Assembly: GCA_020137815.1 (NCBI GenBank)
Contig: CM035352.1
Span: 5,294,159 to 5,358,158, forward strand
Direction of reading: 5' to 3'
Origin: Hormiphora californensis
Lineage: Eukaryota; Ctenophora; Tentaculata; Cydippida; Pleurobrachiidae
DNA length: 64,000 nt
Notes under the pieces: model-generated
Database searches by the model: none
What the model saw: only the letters and a program-made list of their open reading frames with translations
What the model was told of the DNA's origin: nothing
Position numbers and translations under genes: made by a program
Part shown: positions 58,995 through 64,000 of the stretch, in pieces
Layout of the letters: each line of letters opens with the position of its first letter
How positions within the stretch are numbered: position 1 is the first letter of the stretch

Positions 58995-59819
58995 AACCTA
59001 TACAGGAGATTTGATTTGAAAAAAAAACTATAGTGCTATTAGGAGCACTATTATTAGTGGTATGTTGAGTGGATGAGAAAAGTTGCACCATGGTGACTTT
59101 ATGAAACATATATAATGTACACAGGGAGCACAGTAAATTCAACGGTTGCGCAAAAGATTGAAATTGGTACCCTTGAGTAGATGTAGTAATAGCGTGCTCT
59201 TGGTGAGGTTCTATCAACTTCCCAAAACTCAACTGTTGAGTACTACTGAATTGCCTAGCTAGACTGTGTTTAGCTCGCCCCGCCCGAAATAATACAAATG
59301 TAAAGGAGGGTTAGAACATAACAACTACTGAATAATAACAGCTAAATGATAGCTGATGTGGGATGTGGCAAAGAATGATGGCACACAAAGTATCATATTT
59401 ATCGTACGTGATTCCCCTCCACACCCGGTCGAGGAACAAATACATGGGAGGGGGCCGGGAAGAAGCAAGATCAGAGAGGAAGGAGGGAAGATGGTTTTAT
59501 TGCCCATAAAGGGGTTGAAAGAGAACACAACTTCTAGAAATAAGGAAACGAGGAACTAAACTACAAATTATGCAAAACATCCAAAACTACTACACGTACC
59601 AGTAGTAAGTCTGACGTTATGACGACATCCGGGGCGGCGTGAAGAGCAGGAGAAGGGGGAAGGTTCCCTCTCCCTCCACCCCTGAGGAATCCCGCCACAA
59701 TAAGTCGACCTAGCAGTCGAGCAGGGTGGATATGGCCAGGTGAGGATGTGTAAAACAAAAGCTGCCAGTACTTCATTGATAGTGAGAGTGTATAGAGCGA
59801 AATGTGAGCTGTGAGTAGT

Positions 59820-59947
<128 letters not shown>

Positions 59948-60394
59948 CGTGTTAGAAATTGTTGTATAGAGAAACGCCACCCTTTGTCTCATATGTCATT
60001 CTGATGCGAAAATATTAACCCAATTGCAACAATCTAAGATTATTTTAACAAAATTGTAACCCAAGATCAGATACAAAACTCAACATACCAGAGATTGTGC
60101 CTCAAGCAAGCGTCTTTAATTACCCATCCCGGCATCTCTTAGCGAATTTGGTGGTTACCATGGTAACTTAATGGGTATCAACACGATTGAAAAATAAATT
60201 AAAAAACGATTTGATTTTCTATGTCGAGTTTCGTATTTTATAATTTCTTTTCATTCGATTTCTGTCCTGCAGGTGTTGGTATGCTGCGAATGTACAAAGT
60301 GTGGAACATTATAAAATTAATTTTCTTTCCCCTCCAATCTCACTACCTCTCTCAGTATCTATCTCCTCCAAGCACAGCTCCTTAACAATATAGA

Positions 60395-60397
<3 letters not shown>

Positions 60398-60472
<75 letters not shown>
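60398..60472. repeat. (GA)n microsatellite
   Basis: Pure GA tract; a matching (CT)n lies at 60653-60702. Confidence 0.95.
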
Positions 60473-60476
<4 letters not shown>

Positions 60477-60644
60477 AGAAAGAGCGACAGAGAGACAGAG
60501 AGAGAAGGAAGGCAGTGGTAGCTGTCCTACTGATTATGTGTGCGTGTGTGCCCACCACCATAGAGCACAACACTCGCAGCAGCACACCTTTAAAGTAGAG
60601 CATTCTCTCTTTCTATCTTTCTCTCTATCTTTCTCTCTCTATCT

Positions 60645-60702
<58 letters not shown>

Positions 60703-60904
60703 CCCTCTCTCTCAACCTATCTGCAAATATGGTAGAGGCAGAAAGTTGATGTGGCTAAGCAATAAGAAGATGGGGCTTTTTGTATTTTGTTTGTCTGTGC
60801 TTTTATCATATCATACAAACATGAATATTTAGGCCAGGAGTAGTGTGATACCCCTGTCGATGCCGTGCGGCTCTCGCCGCTCGGTGTGTGGTTGACCACG
60901 GTCT

Positions 60905-62212
60905 GGCAGGTGAGTAGAACTTCGCTCCTAATAAAAGGCTGCAATAAAAGGCTGCAGAAAAAGGCTGCAATAAAAGGCTGCAATAAAAGGCTGCAATAAA
61001 AGGCTGCAATAAAAGGCTGCAATAAAAGGCTGCAATAAAAGGCTGCAATAAAAGGCTGCAATAAAAGGCTGCAAGGGATCACGTATCTAACCAGACTAAA
61101 GCGGGGAATAGACCGAATCGTCCTACCCTAATAGTGTTTCGTATCACGTATCGGCTGTAGAGAGACCGAATCACCCTCCCCTAATTATAGTGATTCGTGT
61201 CACGTATCCAACTAGACCATATGCGATAGAGACCGAGATAGAGAGCGAGTACGAGTGAGAACTGAGAGAGTGAAAAATCAGAATCACGGTATGGTATCAC
61301 GTACCATGGTATCCTCTAATGAAAAGCGGTTACCAATTGACAATGAGACCTCATCGGTCCCGATACGTGATTCTCTACCGCTATGTATTCTCCATTAGTC
61401 TTTCCGTATCGATCAACGATTTAGTAGAGGTAGTCAGTAACTACTGAGAGTGTTGGTTAATTAAATGAAAGGCGGTTACCTATAATTTCACCTAATCGGT
61501 GCCAAATGCCAATACGTGATTACTGATTTTCTACCGTTATTCGCCAATAGTCTTTATGTACACAATTCAGTAGAGCGGAATCATACATAATACTATGATA
61601 GGTGAACCAAGTGGTTGGGTGGTTCACCTGTCATTGTGCTACACGCTCAATCAATGGATCTATCGTACCGGTAGGTAGCTACCTCATTAGACCAACACTC
61701 TCAGTAGTTACTGACTACCTCTACTGAATCGTGGATCGATACGGAAAGACTAATGGAGAATACATAGCGGTAGAGAATCACGTATCGGGACCGATGAGGT
61801 CTCATTGTCAATTGGTAACCGCTTTTCATTAGAGGATACCATGGTACGTGATACCATACCGTGATTCTGATTTTTCACTCTCTCACTTCTCACTCGTACT
61901 CGCTCTCTATCTCGGTCTCTATCGCATATGGTCTAGTTGGATACGTGACACGAATCATTATAATTAGGGGATGGTGATTCGGTCTCTCTACAGCCGATAC
62001 GTGATACGAAACACTATTAGGGTAGGACGATTCGGTCTATCCCCCGCTTTAGTCTGGTTGGATACGTGATCCCTTGCAGCCTTTTATTGCAGCCTTTTAT
62101 TGCAGCCTTTTATTGCAGCCTTTTATTGCAGCCTTTTATTGCAGCCTTTTATTGCAGCCTTTTTCTGCAGCCTTTTATTGCAGCCTTTTATTAGGAGCGA
62201 AGTTCTACTCAC
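60905..62212. repeat. Foldback with terminal GCAATAAAAGGCT arrays, copy 2
   Basis: Clean copy of 57290-58575. Its ends read GTGAGTAGAACTTCGCTCCT inward on both sides, followed by the 13-bp arrays. Left and right arms match over about 500 bp. Confidence 0.92.
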
Positions 62213-62550
62213 CTGCCCACGGTCTTCCTGGAGCGTCTGAAGTAACATGCTCTGCATAAACTGATTGGTGGGTGGCCTTGCTACGGCGGAGTGGAGGACG
62301 TGCTGGGGCGCCTAATAAGCGTATTCGGTGCGGCCTCTACTACTTTCGGGCAGGTCATCCTCCAGACGCAGCAATCACAAACAAACAAACAAACAAACAT
62401 GAATATTACAGACTTACCGAGAAATGGAGAGAATTAAAAAGAAAAGGAGAAAACTATGCCTTTCAACCACGGAAAGTAACAGGGTACAGGGCTGGGGAAC
62501 TAAAATACCACACACAATAATCACAATCATTATATTTGTTGATTACTAAC

Positions 62551-62610
62551 CTCTATAAGTTTATCATCACCCAGCTTCTGCCATGGATCTGCTAGCTGCG
62601 CTAGAGGCAT
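62551..62610 (-). CDS. Second copy of RSK first coding exon
   Basis: Encodes the same 20 residues as 58994-58935 (MPLAQLADPWQKLGDDKLIE) with only silent changes and the same GTTAGT donor. It lies in copy 2 of the tandem duplication and could be an alternative first exon with its own promoter. Confidence 0.85.
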
Positions 62611-64000
62611 AACCTATACAGGAGATTTGCTATTAGCAACTTTTAGGAGCACTATTATTAGTGGTATGTTGAGTGGATGAGAAAAGTTGCACCATGGTGA
62701 CTTTATAAAACACATAATGTACACACTACTGCACAGGGAGCACAGTAAATTCAACGGTTGAGCAAAAGATTGAAATTGGTACCCTTGAGTAGATCTGATG
62801 TAATAGCCTTGATCAGATGTTGTAATAGCGTGCTCTTGGCGAGGTTCTATCAACTACCCAAAACTCAACTTTTGAGTACTACTGAATGATAACAGCTAAA
62901 TGATAGCTGATGTGGGATGTGGCGAAGAATGATGGCACACAAAGTATCATCTTTCTCGTACGTGATCCCCCTCCACAAATACAACGAATATGGGAGGGGG
63001 CCGGGAAGAAGCAAGATCAGAGAGGAAGGAGGGAAGATGGTTAATTGTGGTTTACGCACAAATAAGGCAATTGCATTCAGTGCTGACAGTAACCATTTAT
63101 CTTTTTAATAGATTTCTAATAAGTGTACAAGAGAAATCAACAGTAAAAGAACCCCTTTACTTAGTAAAGGTAGTTTCAAGAATTTAAAAAACGGAACATG
63201 ATTGGATTCTTTAAAAGCCTGTCTTGAAGAATTCTGATAATTCTAGCGTACATAGTAGTGTTGATAGATGGTGAAAGGATTCTAGGTGTGTGTGTGTGTG
63301 TGTGTGTATGTGCGTATGTGTGACATGACATACTGTATAAGAATGCTTCATTTAAACATTCCTTACATTAGTCACACTGTCACACTGTATAACATGACAC
63401 ACCATTATACAAGAGGTGGTGAACCACTCTCCACTAAGAGAGAGGTTGACTGAGCATGTTTCGAACAATAACACATTCTTTATCTCTTTCTCCCTCAATC
63501 AGATCTCTTCATCAATCTATCACATCTATTTATACGCCGTATGGTGCTTTAACATTTTTCGCTACCGAAGATTTGCGGTCGCTGGACGAAAGTACCAAAA
63601 GTGATTCAGAAGAAAATCTTCAGACTTCAAACACGCATGTTCGTCAACGTATGCTAAAATAAACTAATGATTTTCATAAATGCATTAAATGCATTCTACA
63701 TCACAAAGTTAAGTATCTTGGAGTCTCTAGGAAACACAAGAAAACTAAAACGTCAATTTTCACGTCTGGGATATTTTCCGGGGACGTTTCTAAATACGTC
63801 CACAGTAGGAGACGTCAATACAGCCAGAAAGTGACTTAACCATGACACGTTTTGACATTTCAAATTCCCATTCGAGGCATCAAATTTCTTTCCCGCCCCT
63901 AACTATCACTGGATAACGAGATTTTCTGGATCGGTTACCGGTACTCGGATACCCAAAGCAAAACAACAATTCAATCTTGGACTGAATTCGGACAGTTTCC
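62611..64000. other. Right edge, RSK upstream region
   Basis: Up to about 63040 it matches the upstream region of RSK exon 1 copy 1 (58995-59492). Beyond that it is unique, with a (GT)n tract at 63282-63312. No further gene is recognised; short frames at 63416-63662 (+) are not supported. Confidence 0.55.
63282..63312. repeat. (GT)n microsatellite
   Basis: About 13 GT units followed by imperfect ones. Confidence 0.9.

Overview
The window is nuclear DNA of an animal. Genes are split into many small exons with GT-AG introns, joined here by eye through splice sites and reading-frame phase. The gene set is metazoan: an ER SDF2-like protein, a syntaxin, a heterotrimeric G-protein alpha subunit, a rhodopsin-class GPCR, an EP400/Domino remodeler, a mitochondrial ATP synthase subunit, an FG nucleoporin and a p90 RSK kinase. 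Compact introns, many MITE-like and foldback repeats, (CT)n/(GA)n tracts and a divergent G-alpha would fit an early-branching animal such as a sponge. That placement is inference, not proof.

Layout. 0.8-2.2 kb (+): SDF2-like gene ending in HDEL. 2.7-8.6 kb (+): syntaxin, 9 exons. 9.7-17.0 kb (-): G-alpha, 10 exons, convergent with the syntaxin. 17-22 kb: intergenic and repeat-rich, with a roughly 1.2-kb foldback. 22.1-23.3 kb (-): two-exon GPCR. 24.6-42.8 kb (-): 29-exon EP400/Domino-like SNF2 ATPase whose frame stays open through every junction (2116 codons plus stop), with a second, alternative 3' coding end inside the gene. 43.1-43.8 kb (-): ATP synthase subunit d. 44.0-45.8 kb (-): intronless NUP42-like nucleoporin. 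47.5-59.0 kb (-): RSK kinase, both kinase domains, with its first coding exon repeated at 62.6 kb by a 3.6-kb tandem duplication. A possible small unknown gene (+) lies inside an RSK intron at 51.8-52.9 kb.

Three points stand out. First, several introns carry tandem duplications that copy a splice site itself: the donor in four places, the branch point/pyrimidine tract/AG in two. Second, the EP400/Domino gene seems to encode a p400-type isoform (SANT, Q/P/G-rich tail) and a shorter isoform that reads through a donor, resembling the A/B isoforms of Drosophila domino. Third, 53.2-53.85 and 54.35-57.3 kb look like badly polished sequence with inflated homopolymers; part of it is a damaged copy of clean sequence at 59.5-60.9 kb, and it hides RSK exons.

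The genes act in separate housekeeping and signalling processes: ER quality control, vesicle fusion, GPCR/G-protein signalling, H2A.Z-type chromatin remodelling, ATP synthesis, mRNA export and ERK-RSK signalling. The EP400, ATP synthase d and NUP42 genes are packed head to tail on one strand with gaps of about 260 and 130 bases.
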